A DNA stretch of 64,000 nucleotides from Bacteroidetes bacterium ADurb.Bin013 (lineage in GTDB: Bacteria > Bacteroidota > Bacteroidia > Bacteroidales > UBA932). Where the stretch lies: positions 1-64,000 of the forward strand of contig MWFB01000007.1 in NCBI GenBank assembly GCA_002071385.1, written 5' to 3'. Of the stretch, positions 42,143-52,193 are shown one piece after another (position 1 is the first letter of the stretch; each line of letters starts with the position of its first letter). The notes beneath the pieces were generated by a model, which did no database searches, was not told the DNA's origin, and saw only the letters and a list, made by a program, of their open reading frames with translations. A program made the translations under genes and the position numbers.

Positions 42143-45100
42143 AAAGCGAAGAGGCGTTGTCGAGTGGACGATGCACAACCATAAGATCGTTTTGCTGCTG
42201 GTTGCTTTCCTTGTCGGCCTGGGTATCTTTGCTTTGCCCAATATGCCTAAAAAGGAATATCCCGATTTTACCATCCGCAATGCCCTGGTTGTGGGTGTAT
42301 ACCCGGGAGCTTCATCGGAGCAGGTGGAAGAACAACTTACCATCCCACTGGAAAAACGTATCCTCAGCTATAAAGAGATCGATCGTGAAAAGACTTACTC
42401 CCTGACCCGTGAAGGGATGGTCTACTTTGTCCTGGATCTTACAGAAAAGGAGAAATCGCCACGCAATTTCTATGCGAACCTCCGCCTCGACCTGGATGAA
42501 TTCAAAGCCCAGCTGCCACCCGGAGTTTTGCCGCTGATGGTCATGAGTGAGTTTGGAGAAACCTCGGCCATTCTTATTACCCTTGAAAGCGAATCCCTGA
42601 CATACGACCAGTTGGATGATTATCTTGACAGGCTGGAAGGGCGCCTCAGGCCGCTGCCCATAGTAACCAATATCAAACGTTATGGCCTTCAGCAGGAACA
42701 GATTAACATTTACCTGGACAAAGAGAAACTGGCTGCCTATTCTTTGAATACGCAACAGATTATGGCGCAACTCTTTACTTCAGGCCTGGTTACTTCTGCC
42801 GGAACGGTCAATACACTCAACGGGAGCATACCGGTCCACATGAACAATGCCTATCAGAACGAAAATCAAATCCTGGAACAGCCGGTTTACTTTGATCCTT
42901 CGGGCAATGTCCTTCGTGTCAAGGATATTGGACGTGTCAGCAAAGAATATCAGGTTCCCGCTTCTTATATAACAAACAACGGGAAAAAATGCCTGCTCCT
43001 GTCCATGGAAATGAGCAAGGGATTTGATATGGTGAAATTGGGAAAACAGGTGGACCTGGTATTGAAGGACTTTGAATCTGAACTTCCTCCTGATGTAAGC
43101 GTTTTCCGAATTGCAGACCAGCCCCAGGTGGTGAAGGATTCGGTTTATTCATTCCTAAAGGAAATGCTTCTGGCCGTTTTGACAGTCATTGCTGTCATGA
43201 TGGTAATGCTTCCACTGCGTGTGGCTTCTGTTGCCGCAGCAACCATTCCCATAACCATATTCATATCCTTGGGAATGATGTATGTCCTTGGTTTCGAGAT
43301 CAATACCGTGACTCTGGCTTCCCTTCTGGTTGTCCTGGGCATGGTCGTGGATGACAGCATAGTGGTCATAGACAATTATATGACCCTGCTGGACCAGGGC
43401 ATGAGTCGTTGGAAAGCTTCCATTACTGCCGCCAATTCCTACTTTAAATCCGTCTTTTCGGCTACACTGGCTATCAGTATAACCTTTTTCCCCTTTTATT
43501 TCACATTTCCCGAAAATTATGTAGAGTTCATCTTTATGGCGCCCTGGACTATTTCCATTTCCCTGATGGTTTCTTTGTTGGTTGCCATGCTGTTCGTGCC
43601 TTATTTCCAGTACTTTACTATCCGAAAAGGATTGAAACAGGTGGTGGAAAAACAACGGCAAAAAAGTAAAAGAGGAATTTCAATCCTGGAATTATTCGGA
43701 GTATTCTATGAAAAGACTTTACGCAAATCCTTTGCCCATCCCAAATGGGTGATAGCAGTCATCATACTTTTCCTGGTATTGCCGGTGTTTGTATACCAGC
43801 AATTACCCAAGCGCCTGATGCCCATGGCAGACAGAAATCAATTCGTGGTTGAGATTTACCTGCCGTTCGGTTCTTCTTTAGGTGAAACAGAAAAGCTGAC
43901 AGATTCCCTGCGCAGGCTGATGGAGCAGGATGAGCGGGTATTGGCTATCACCTCTTTTGTAGGAACCACTGCTCCCCGTTTTCAGGCTTCCTACACGCCT
44001 CAGGTCCCCGGGCCACACTTCGGACAATTTATTGTCAACACACCATCATACAAGGCCACAGAAAACCTTGTTGCCTTATTTCAGGAAAAGTACATGCATT
44101 ATTTCCCCGGCACCTATGTCCGGGTAAGACGCCTGGATTATTCCCTCCTTTCGGCCAATGAAGTAGAAGTGAGGCTCAAGGGAGAGAACAAACAGGCCAT
44201 GATGAAGCTGGCAGATTCACTTGCGACTGAATTCAGGAAAATCCCCCATATAGCCAGTGTCCGTTCCGATTTCGGGGGAATGCAATATGGTGTGGGAGTG
44301 CATGTAGATCCCATAGCGGCATCCCACGTGGGTATCAATCCGGGATTACTGTCACTTAACCTGGCATCCAGGTATTCCGGGGTACCTGTGACTTCCATAT
44401 GGTCAGACGGAAAAACGGTTCCTGTGCTGATCCGGACAGACAGACAAAACGAAACGCCTTCCCCTGATAGGCTGGGAGACGAATACGTACAGGGAATCAT
44501 CCCGGGTGCGGGTGTTCCCTTGCGCCAGATTGCCATACTGGAACCGGAATGGAACATATCCCAGATTGTCCGCAGGAACGGGTATCCAACACTCACCCTC
44601 ATGATGGACCTGAAATACGGAAAAATATCCACCGACGTGTTTGACCAGGTAGTTGAGATTATGGAGGATACACCCATGCCCGATGGTGTCTGGTACGAAT
44701 ACGGCGGCACCTACCAGGCCGATAAATCCATGATGCCCGGAATAATAAAAGGGGTGGCTATTGCCATTTTCCTGATCTTTCTGATCCTGCTTTTTCACTT
44801 CAATAAAGTCTCCCTTTCCTTACTGGTCATGGGATCTACTATGCTTAGCATTCTGGGGGCCTTTGCCGGAACCTGGGTACTCGGTCTGCCGGTAAGCCTG
44901 ACCACTTTCCTGGGATTGGTAACCTTGATTGGACTGGTGGTTCGCAACGGCATTATCATGTTCGATTACGCCGAGACGCTCCGCGGGGAAGGCTATTCTG
45001 TAAAGGAAGCGGCATTTATGGCAGGGTGCAGGCGCATCCGGCCCATATTCCAGACATCTTCCTCTACAGCTGTCGCAGTCATCCCTATGCTGATCACCAA

Positions 45101-45257
45101 CGATTCGCTCTGGGCACCCATGGCCGCCACCATCTTTTTTGGTGTTCTCACTTCAATGTTCTTTGTGTCTGTTTTTCTGCCAGTTATTTATTGGCTCTTT
45201 TACAGGAAACAGGACAGGATCAAATCTATTCGTGAACCTGAAAAACTGACATTATAA
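42135..45257 (+). CDS. RND family efflux transporter permease
   Basis: A 1040-residue inner-membrane proton-driven pump with the usual twofold layout: TM1 near 15-33, a large periplasmic loop, six TMs around 340-480, TM7 near 545-563, a second loop, and TMs from about 870. The proton-relay Asp pair is in GMVVDDSIVVIDN (about 399-411), as in AcrB-type multidrug pumps and unlike metal-type CusA. It is fused by overlap to the adaptor upstream and to tolC downstream (TAATG). Confidence 0.93.
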   Translation: MSRKRRGVVEWTMHNHKIVLLLVAFLVGLGIFALPNMPKKEYPDFTIRNALVVGVYPGASSEQVEEQLTIPLEKRILSYKEIDREKTYSLTREGMVYFVLDLTEKEKSPRNFYANLRLDLDEFKAQLPPGVLPLMVMSEFGETSAILITLESESLTYDQLDDYLDRLEGRLRPLPIVTNIKRYGLQQEQINIYLDKEKLAAYSLNTQQIMAQLFTSGLVTSAGTVNTLNGSIPVHMNNAYQNENQILEQPVYFDPSGNVLRVKDIGRVSKEYQVPASYITNNGKKCLLLSMEMSKGFDMVKLGKQVDLVLKDFESELPPDVSVFRIADQPQVVKDSVYSFLKEMLLAVLTVIAVMMVMLPLRVASVAAATIPITIFISLGMMYVLGFEINTVTLASLLVVLGMVVDDSIVVIDNYMTLLDQGMSRWKASITAANSYFKSVFSATLAISITFFPFYFTFPENYVEFIFMAPWTISISLMVSLLVAMLFVPYFQYFTIRKGLKQVVEKQRQKSKRGISILELFGVFYEKTLRKSFAHPKWVIAVIILFLVLPVFVYQQLPKRLMPMADRNQFVVEIYLPFGSSLGETEKLTDSLRRLMEQDERVLAITSFVGTTAPRFQASYTPQVPGPHFGQFIVNTPSYKATENLVALFQEKYMHYFPGTYVRVRRLDYSLLSANEVEVRLKGENKQAMMKLADSLATEFRKIPHIASVRSDFGGMQYGVGVHVDPIAASHVGINPGLLSLNLASRYSGVPVTSIWSDGKTVPVLIRTDRQNETPSPDRLGDEYVQGIIPGAGVPLRQIAILEPEWNISQIVRRNGYPTLTLMMDLKYGKISTDVFDQVVEIMEDTPMPDGVWYEYGGTYQADKSMMPGIIKGVAIAIFLIFLILLFHFNKVSLSLLVMGSTMLSILGAFAGTWVLGLPVSLTTFLGLVTLIGLVVRNGIIMFDYAETLRGEGYSVKEAAFMAGCRRIRPIFQTSSSTAVAVIPMLITNDSLWAPMAATIFFGVLTSMFFVSVFLPVIYWLFYRKQDRIKSIREPEKLTL

Positions 45258-46540
45258 TGAGGAAGACCATTTACCTGATAATTACGCTCTGTTTTCCTGC
45301 CATGCTTCAGCCTCTGACAGCCCAACCTTATACCCTGGAAGCATGCAGGCAGATGACCCTTGAAAATAATGCGCTCCTAAAGGAGATGAAGATAGGGGAA
45401 GAAATATCACGCCAGGTGAAAAAACAAGCCCTTACATACTTTTTTCCCAATATTTCCGCCTTTGGAATGGGATTCCAGGCAAGCAATCCCATCATATCGC
45501 TGGATCTGGGAATGCTCGGCAGCATGGCTTTGCTTAAGGACGGATTACTGGTCAGCGCAATGGCAGTTCAGCCTGTTTTCATGGGAGGGAAGATCTTTTA
45601 TTCGACAAAGCTTGCCGATACGGGCATTCATGCCAGCGAACTATTCACAGTACAGAAAGAGGATGAGGTGCTGGCCAAGACAGAAGAGTACTACTGGTTG
45701 TTGTATTCATTGTACGAGAAAAGAAAAACCGTTGCCATAATGCAGCAAGTCCTGGATTCCCTTTACAAAGACGTGCAACAGGCCGTTAATGCAGGTGTCC
45801 TGGGACAAAACGAAGTGTTGAAGGTTAAATTGCAGCAACATACCCTGAGTACAAAAAATGTGGAACTCGAGAACGGTATTTTCCTGGCCAACATGGCCCT
45901 GGCACGTCAGATGGGTTTGCCCGTAGATTCACTGGACAATTTTATGATTACTTTTCCTGCTGACTTTCAGCCTGAAGATCCCATGCAATATTACCTGGAT
46001 CCGTCTTCTGTGCTTTCGCTCAGGACAGAATACAAGCTCCTGGAAATGGGAGTCCGTGCCGCCGCACTGGAAAAAAAGATCGAAACTGCTTCCTATATGC
46101 CCCAGGTAGGGGTTGGAGCCTTTTATTATTATGAAAACCTGCTAGACAAAAACAACTGGAACGGAGCCGTCATGGCAGCCGTTCGTGTTCCCATATCAGA
46201 CTGGTCCAGGGGTTCTTTTGCCATCCGTCAGAGGAAGCTTGAGGAGGAAAAAGCACAAATTCGCAAGGAAGACGGTGAGCAACAATTGCTGATGCAAATC
46301 CGCCAGGCCTGGGGCTCTTTCACAGAGTCATACCAGAAATACCTACTGGCAGAACTTACTGTTGAAGAATCGCAGGAAAATGCTCGTTTAAACGAGACTT
46401 TTTACAGGGCAGGTACGGTTAGCCTGACCGAATTGCTGGCCGCCCGGGGTTTTCTGCAGCAAAGCCAGGATCAAAGGATTGATGCCATAAAGGATTACCA
46501 GGTTGCAAAAAGCATATACCTGCAGGTCACCGGACGCTGA
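45257..46540 (+). CDS. TolC-family outer membrane efflux protein
   Basis: A 427-residue outer-membrane factor with signal peptide (to about LTAQ, residue 23) and two OEP repeats rich in long helices (LEACRQMTLENNALLKEMK; VEESQENARLNETFYRAGTVSLTELLAARGFLQQ in part as AGTVSLTELLAA). It completes the tripartite RND pump. The start codon overlaps the permease stop by 1 bp. The gene ends only 6 bp before a convergent gene with no obvious terminator between them. Confidence 0.92.
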   Translation: MRKTIYLIITLCFPAMLQPLTAQPYTLEACRQMTLENNALLKEMKIGEEISRQVKKQALTYFFPNISAFGMGFQASNPIISLDLGMLGSMALLKDGLLVSAMAVQPVFMGGKIFYSTKLADTGIHASELFTVQKEDEVLAKTEEYYWLLYSLYEKRKTVAIMQQVLDSLYKDVQQAVNAGVLGQNEVLKVKLQQHTLSTKNVELENGIFLANMALARQMGLPVDSLDNFMITFPADFQPEDPMQYYLDPSSVLSLRTEYKLLEMGVRAAALEKKIETASYMPQVGVGAFYYYENLLDKNNWNGAVMAAVRVPISDWSRGSFAIRQRKLEEEKAQIRKEDGEQQLLMQIRQAWGSFTESYQKYLLAELTVEESQENARLNETFYRAGTVSLTELLAARGFLQQSQDQRIDAIKDYQVAKSIYLQVTGR

Positions 46541-46546
46541 AATAAT

Positions 46547-48235
46547 TTATTTGACAACAAATTCTGCAGAAGTCCTGAAGGCTTTTCCATCAAGGCTCAT
46601 TCCCTCGGCAACAACTACAAAAGTGCCCTTCGTTTGAGGGGTTGTTGTCCTGAGTGTGACAGGTTCTTCATCTTTCAGGTCTACCCGGGGATTCCAGTAC
46701 ATGGTATGGCGCAGGTCCGGCAAACGGCTGCCGGGTGATACCACCCCGAAAGCATAGTGATTCTGTACCCCCTGGAATTCATGTATCCTCATGGATCCTT
46801 CCAGTTCCAGGTCAGGAAAGTCTCCCCGGTAAGTTTTCAGGAATAGTATCCCGTTGTAATATATCGGGCCGAAGGCATATTTATCGGGATAGATCACTAT
46901 CTCCCTTACAAGGGCGGGATCGTATGAGTATATCTTTTCGTGGTCCATAACCGGAATGCCGTCCAATAGCACAAGGGGAGGGGTGGGATCGTCCACGTAA
47001 AAGGCAACTCCCGCTGCATCTCTCAATCGCAACTGCAGCACACGGGTACCGCCGATAGTCCTGAAACGGGCTTCTCTGATGAATTCCACCATGACTTCTC
47101 CCATGGTCGGGAAACGAGTGTACTCGTCCAGCTTGTATACGATTCCCGAGTTTTCGAACAACAGGTTAGTCTCGGCTTTTTCTTCCCTGAACAATGTGTC
47201 CAGCCGGAAGGCCTGCGACAGCTGGATACCCAGGCTTCTTTCCTTCAGTACGGGCTGTTGGTTCTTATCAAGGACCAGCTCTGGAAGCTCTTCAACCGGG
47301 GGATCCATGTAGACTGAATCCAGCACCAGGTGATACTTTGTTTCGTTCAATGAAGGAACGTGACTTACCAATGTCCCGTTCCCATATAGGTTAGAGGTGA
47401 AAAAACGCACGCTGCCATTCTCCCTTATCTCTCCGGTATAATACTGGACCTGGTCTCCCGCAATTGAAATATACGATCCAAAACCCCCTTTGGGTGCTAC
47501 AGGGTTGTTGTTTTCGTCCACTACATGTCCGCGGATGATCTCTCCCGGGTAATCAACCCTCCACAGGGGGAAAGGGGTAAATACCTGGTTCCTTGTACTG
47601 TCAACTACAGATGATATGGATGGATTCCTGTAATGGTTCAAATTGTCTTTTCTGAAAACTGAAACTGATAGCGATACTTCTCCAGGCATGTGATTGCTGA
47701 GCGTAATCCTGACCTCTTCACCGGATTCGTAAGCTTTTCTGTCAGTCAACACGCTGATTTCCCGTGTATTTTCCTGTGTCAGTCCGGGGTAATGTACAGG
47801 TCCTGTTCCGGAAGCAAGCCTTACCTTGTCGGAACGTAGTGATGTAAGCGGGTTGTAAACTGTAACGATCCTGGAAAAATAATTCTGTTCACTTTCCGAA
47901 TACATGTACCGTGTATAGGCTATCAACCGGTAATTTCCGGTGGGAAGGGAAACAGGCAGGGCAATCAGACCGCTTCCCCGGCCTTTTGCAAGGGCGATCT
48001 TTGCCTGTACCACTGAACCGGAAAGATTTTGAAGCTCCAGGTAGGCAACTGCGCTCACAAGAGATGGTTTTCCCATCACGGCATCATAGCAAAAGCAGGA
48101 TATCCAGATGTGTTCTCCTGCAAGATAACTCTCTTTGTCCGTGACCAGGTACAGGCGTTCATGCAGCATAGGGGGCTGTGCCTGTAATAACAGGGAAGAT
48201 GCAGATAGTAAAAGTACTGTAAGAATCCGTTTCAT
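46547..48235 (-). CDS. Secreted MG2-like protein of the TonB/DUF4249 operon
   Basis: A 562-residue exported protein (signal MKRILTVLLLSASSLLLQAQ). The N-terminal region (RLYLVTDKESYLAGEHIWI, ALPVSLPTGNYRLIAYTRYM) resembles macroglobulin MG2 domains seen in Bacteroidetes surface proteins. A later part (PPLVLLDGIPVMDHEKIYSYDPALVREIVIY in part as VLLDGIPVMDHEKI) looks like the plug segment of TonB receptors, but there is no barrel. It is last in a four-gene leftward operon. A surface-exposed helper in nutrient capture is a reasonable guess. Confidence 0.65.
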   Translation of the reverse strand: MKRILTVLLLSASSLLLQAQPPMLHERLYLVTDKESYLAGEHIWISCFCYDAVMGKPSLVSAVAYLELQNLSGSVVQAKIALAKGRGSGLIALPVSLPTGNYRLIAYTRYMYSESEQNYFSRIVTVYNPLTSLRSDKVRLASGTGPVHYPGLTQENTREISVLTDRKAYESGEEVRITLSNHMPGEVSLSVSVFRKDNLNHYRNPSISSVVDSTRNQVFTPFPLWRVDYPGEIIRGHVVDENNNPVAPKGGFGSYISIAGDQVQYYTGEIRENGSVRFFTSNLYGNGTLVSHVPSLNETKYHLVLDSVYMDPPVEELPELVLDKNQQPVLKERSLGIQLSQAFRLDTLFREEKAETNLLFENSGIVYKLDEYTRFPTMGEVMVEFIREARFRTIGGTRVLQLRLRDAAGVAFYVDDPTPPLVLLDGIPVMDHEKIYSYDPALVREIVIYPDKYAFGPIYYNGILFLKTYRGDFPDLELEGSMRIHEFQGVQNHYAFGVVSPGSRLPDLRHTMYWNPRVDLKDEEPVTLRTTTPQTKGTFVVVAEGMSLDGKAFRTSAEFVVK

Positions 48236-48246
48236 GAGTACAACTT

Positions 48247-49422
48247 TTAAAATCTAGGCCATTCGGCAGGCCAGAACGATGGAACCTCCGGTTTTCCGCC
48301 TTTGCTCCGGCAGTCGATACATCTGGTAAGGTTCCAGTAGCTAACACCGGCCAGGGGGTCAATGGTGTGGGGGGAAAATCCCTGCTGGATAAGAGCAATC
48401 ATGAAGCCTACTGTCGAATTAAGAGGCACAACAGTATCTGGCGGCATGGGTTCGCGGACATATCCAGGTAGTCCTATGCAGCTGATAAACAGCCTTTTTC
48501 TTACAGAGTTGCAGACAGACACAAATCCTATGGCACGTACTGAAGGATCGGTCACGCAGCTTATATTACCTCTGATCTCGTTTGGCTGGGGCGAAAAAAT
48601 ATCACCAATGTCGTATGAGTTCTTACGCATGTTTTCCATATACAGATAGGCATCATTGTCCAGAACTGTCTGGACCACCTCTATGGAATAATGCTGGGTT
48701 ATCCGGATGTCGCGAAAATCGATTGAATGGATCTCCAGGTCGATTATCCTGTCCTGGACCAGTGAGGAAGTCTCTACGAGTAGAATTTCAGAGGATCCAC
48801 GACTGTTCCAGCAGCGATACATCCACGGTCTGGAAGCTATTGTTTCCTTAACTTTGGAGACGTCAAAATAACAGTATGCCGGCATCTGTGACACGTAATC
48901 CCATGTTTCCGTGTAGTTCCAGTAATAATACTTGGACATCCCGGCATCATCATGTGAACTGACGAATATGCGAATTTTTTGTTCCAGCGTATCAATGATG
49001 TAATCCAGTTCCATATCGCTGCTGTGCCGGGATTTCCGGAAATCAGTCTCGTAGGTTTGCCCGTCCTGTGACTCTATCACCAGCTGGTATTCTTCTTCCA
49101 GGCTTGGCCGCAGTCCGGAAAAATCAAAAAGATATTCACCATAGGCGGTGACGGTATCTGCCTTGTATGTCTGTCCCTTGCTGTCTCGGACGAAAACCCT
49201 GGCATTGCGCTCAATTTTAATGGTTCTCTGACCGTACTGATAGGTGCTTATGGGGGCACTCCTGGTGATACGGATACTGAAGGGACCGGTCAGCGATATG
49301 TTCCCTTCCACCACAATGATATCATCCAGGTTGACCAGTTCTTCCGGCTCATAGGGTACGATACAGGACACCCAGATCAGTGCCGGAAACACTATCCCAA
49401 AAAGCTTCAATAGGTATTTCAT
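48247..49422 (-). CDS. DUF4249 lipoprotein
   Basis: A lipoprotein of about 391 residues (lipobox WVSC near residue 20) with the DUF4249 pattern: ELVNLDDIIVVEGNIS near the start, beta-sandwich, DYIIDTLEQKIRIFVSSHD, and a cysteine-containing end (RCIDCRSKGG, as in CxxC.xxG). DUF4249 proteins are typically encoded directly after a TonB-dependent receptor, as here, and probably act as its surface lipoprotein partner. An ATG two codons upstream (49428) is an equal alternative start. Confidence 0.85.
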   Translation of the reverse strand: MKYLLKLFGIVFPALIWVSCIVPYEPEELVNLDDIIVVEGNISLTGPFSIRITRSAPISTYQYGQRTIKIERNARVFVRDSKGQTYKADTVTAYGEYLFDFSGLRPSLEEEYQLVIESQDGQTYETDFRKSRHSSDMELDYIIDTLEQKIRIFVSSHDDAGMSKYYYWNYTETWDYVSQMPAYCYFDVSKVKETIASRPWMYRCWNSRGSSEILLVETSSLVQDRIIDLEIHSIDFRDIRITQHYSIEVVQTVLDNDAYLYMENMRKNSYDIGDIFSPQPNEIRGNISCVTDPSVRAIGFVSVCNSVRKRLFISCIGLPGYVREPMPPDTVVPLNSTVGFMIALIQQGFSPHTIDPLAGVSYWNLTRCIDCRSKGGKPEVPSFWPAEWPRF

Positions 49423-49433
49423 AGGCATTGAGA

Positions 49434-52193
49434 TTAAAATCTGATGTTGTATGTGATGTAGGGAATTGGACTTCCAAAAATGGAAAGCATGTAGGAATTG
49501 ACCGTGATGCCTTCCGTGCGGAAGAATACCGAATACGGATTCTTTCTTCCGGTCACGTTATACACGCCAATTGTGAAAGAGCTGTGGGTCAGCAGGGTAA
49601 GCTTGTGAGAAGGCTCAATGTTAAAAGATATGTCCAGCCTGAAGTAATCCGGAATCCGGTGGGCGTTGCGGTCTCCGTATAATAGCCGCCAGCCTCCCGC
49701 ATAGTGGTAAGTGCCTATCGGCATGGTTATGGGCCTTCCGGTGCTGTAGTCCAGGTTCATGGACAAGCTGAAACGGTGTGTGAATTTGAAATTCCCAACC
49801 AGTTTCAAATCATGTGGCTTGTCGTAGGGTGCAGGGTACCAGTTCCCCTTGTTCACGGGTTCTGCCACCCTTGGATCATCCTGTTTGAGCTGAGTCCGCG
49901 AATAGGTGTAAGAGATCCACCCGTTGAGCCTTCCCAGTGATCGCTTGAGCATTATCTCCACTCCGTATGCCCTTCCCCTTGTTTCAATAACATCTGTCTC
50001 TATGCGGGGATTCATCAGCAGGCGGGCAAAGGAGGCGTAATCCAGGTAGCGGTCCATATGTTTGTAGTAACCTTCTACTGATAGCTCCAGGGTGTTGTTC
50101 ATCAGGTTTTTATAAAAACCGAGAGCCGTTTGCCAACCCTTCTGGGGCCTGATGTTGGCATCGGATAATTTCCAGATATCAGTAGGGGATATCACGGTAG
50201 TGTTGGACAACATGTGGATGTTCTGGCGCATGCTGTTAAAGCCTGCCTTTACAGAGAAATCGCTAGTAAAGGCATAGCGCATGGAAAGCCTGAACTCGGG
50301 TCCATGATAAGGGGCGATCATTTTTCCGGCTCCTACATAGACGCTGTCTGTAGCGGTTTCCTCCGACCTGGGTTTCCCGGGATCGTACAGGTAATGACGG
50401 TTGGGCCCCAGTGCAGAATAGAGACCGTAACGGATTCCCATTTCTATAGACAGTTCAGGTGTGATTTCCCAGTTATCGCTCAGGTATAGAGCTGTTTCAA
50501 AGGCTTGTTCCCGTTGAAGGATGTCTGAAGAAACCAGGGACCTGTCGTCAAAAGGCAAGTAGGTACCAGGATCCAGGATATAGTAATAGGCGTTCAGTCC
50601 GTACTCCAGCTTATGTTTACCGTTCAGGCGACTGGAAAAATCGGCCTTGAAGCTTGCCTGCTGCAATGAAAATGACATGTCGTACCCCATGGCTGCATTT
50701 GTGGTATCCTGCATATGGTAATTGTATTTATCATATGCCAGGGTTAGAACCATGTCGGAACGATCAGATATGACACTACGATAGCGGGCCGAAGTGTTTA
50801 TGTTCTGGTAACGGTATGAAACATTGGGATCGAATGAAAACCTGTCCCTGGAGAAGTATCCGTTCACGAACAAATGGTTGTTCTGGTTGAAACGGTGGGA
50901 TATTCCGGCATTCAGGTCATAAAAATTGGCCGAACCGTCATTGTAGCCGCTTTCCTTGGGTATGAGCTTCATGAGCCAGTCGGAATACGTGGTGCGGCCG
51001 GCAAGTATGAAAGACGTCCTGTCTTTGATTATGGGGCCTTCCAGGGTGAGTTTTGTAGTAAGCAGTCCAATCCCGGCCGACCCGGTAAAACGGTTTTTGT
51101 TACCTTCCCTTGAATTCACCTCCAGCACCGAAGAGATCCTGCCTCCGAATTTTGCCGGTATGGAACTCTTGTATAATTCCAGGCTGCTGATGACATCGTT
51201 GTTGAAAAGTGAGAAAAGCCCGAACAGGTGCGATGAATTATAAATGGTACCCTGGTTGTAAAGGATCAGGTTCTGGTCTGTTGCACCACCCCTGACATTG
51301 AATCCGCCTGCAGCTTCACCCACCGATTTGACGCCCGGCAGGGTCAGTACAGCCCTGATCACGTCGGCCTCGCCGAAAGCCATCGGAATATGGCGGATCC
51401 TGTCGGCCCTGACCCGCTCTATCCCCAGGCGGACATTCCGCACATTTTCCATTTTTTCTGCCGAGATAACAATACCCTGCAACGAAAAAACCTCTTCTGC
51501 GATGTTCAGCTCCAGGGAACTGTCGGAAAAAATCCGGATGTAACGCCGGGAGTCCTTGTATCCGAAACCTTGTATCAGGAGTGTGTTGTAACCCCTGGGC
51601 AGCGAAAGGGAATAGAAACCGTAGGAATCGGACATGGCGAAATATTGCTTGTCCTCAGTCATAATGCTGACCCCGGCAACGGGTTCTCCGCTCATGTGGT
51701 CGTGTATGTATCCCGTCAGGCGGACATTTCCTTCAAGGCCAGAAAACCGGGGATCTCCCAGCGTATAAAGGCGGTTTTCCGAATCTGCCGCCTGTCTTCC
51801 GTTATCAGCAAGCTGCGACAATTCTTCCTTCTGGTGTTTTCCATTCTCCAGGGAATCAGCATAAAAAGCCTCGTGTATTTCAACCACAGGGGTACCCTTT
51901 ATGATGGCCCAACCATGCTGATCCATACGGTAGAGCGAGAAACCGCTTTTTCCCAGTTCCTTGCCAAGCGCTTCCAGGACATTTTTGCCGTCAGCCTGCA
52001 GGGAGATCAACAAGGTATCTGTCTGTTCAGGTGCGTAATAGAAACGTTCAGGCGTACGGAGCTCCAGTGTCCGTACAATGGAGTCAAGGGTGACAAAACG
52101 CAGGTTGTATGATTCCTGTGCATGGGCCACAACGGTGACCGGGAAGGTAATGGCTAAAAGGAGTAGGCGGATGGTACCCGAGCGTCTTGTCAT
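49434..52193 (-). CDS. TonB-dependent outer membrane receptor with STN and carboxypeptidase-like domains
   Basis: A 919-residue receptor: signal (to AHAQ), a secretin/TonB N-terminal short domain (about 30-100), a carboxypeptidase-regulatory-like domain (GYIHDHMSGEPVAGVSIMTED and following, about 155-240), a plug (DVIRAVLTLPGVKSVGEAAGGFNVRGG region) and a 22-strand barrel ending in the outer-membrane signature terminal Phe (YITYNIRF). The STN domain often signals to an anti-sigma factor, but none is adjacent. ATG 52193 is chosen for its AAAGGAGG site and ATGA overlap with the upstream gene. Substrate unknown. Confidence 0.92.
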   Translation of the reverse strand: MTRRSGTIRLLLLAITFPVTVVAHAQESYNLRFVTLDSIVRTLELRTPERFYYAPEQTDTLLISLQADGKNVLEALGKELGKSGFSLYRMDQHGWAIIKGTPVVEIHEAFYADSLENGKHQKEELSQLADNGRQAADSENRLYTLGDPRFSGLEGNVRLTGYIHDHMSGEPVAGVSIMTEDKQYFAMSDSYGFYSLSLPRGYNTLLIQGFGYKDSRRYIRIFSDSSLELNIAEEVFSLQGIVISAEKMENVRNVRLGIERVRADRIRHIPMAFGEADVIRAVLTLPGVKSVGEAAGGFNVRGGATDQNLILYNQGTIYNSSHLFGLFSLFNNDVISSLELYKSSIPAKFGGRISSVLEVNSREGNKNRFTGSAGIGLLTTKLTLEGPIIKDRTSFILAGRTTYSDWLMKLIPKESGYNDGSANFYDLNAGISHRFNQNNHLFVNGYFSRDRFSFDPNVSYRYQNINTSARYRSVISDRSDMVLTLAYDKYNYHMQDTTNAAMGYDMSFSLQQASFKADFSSRLNGKHKLEYGLNAYYYILDPGTYLPFDDRSLVSSDILQREQAFETALYLSDNWEITPELSIEMGIRYGLYSALGPNRHYLYDPGKPRSEETATDSVYVGAGKMIAPYHGPEFRLSMRYAFTSDFSVKAGFNSMRQNIHMLSNTTVISPTDIWKLSDANIRPQKGWQTALGFYKNLMNNTLELSVEGYYKHMDRYLDYASFARLLMNPRIETDVIETRGRAYGVEIMLKRSLGRLNGWISYTYSRTQLKQDDPRVAEPVNKGNWYPAPYDKPHDLKLVGNFKFTHRFSLSMNLDYSTGRPITMPIGTYHYAGGWRLLYGDRNAHRIPDYFRLDISFNIEPSHKLTLLTHSSFTIGVYNVTGRKNPYSVFFRTEGITVNSYMLSIFGSPIPYITYNIRF

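Noticed and set aside
43155-43661. 168-codon His-rich open frame opposite the RND permease
   Set aside because: Composition is explained by the antisense of hydrophobic membrane codons in the permease.
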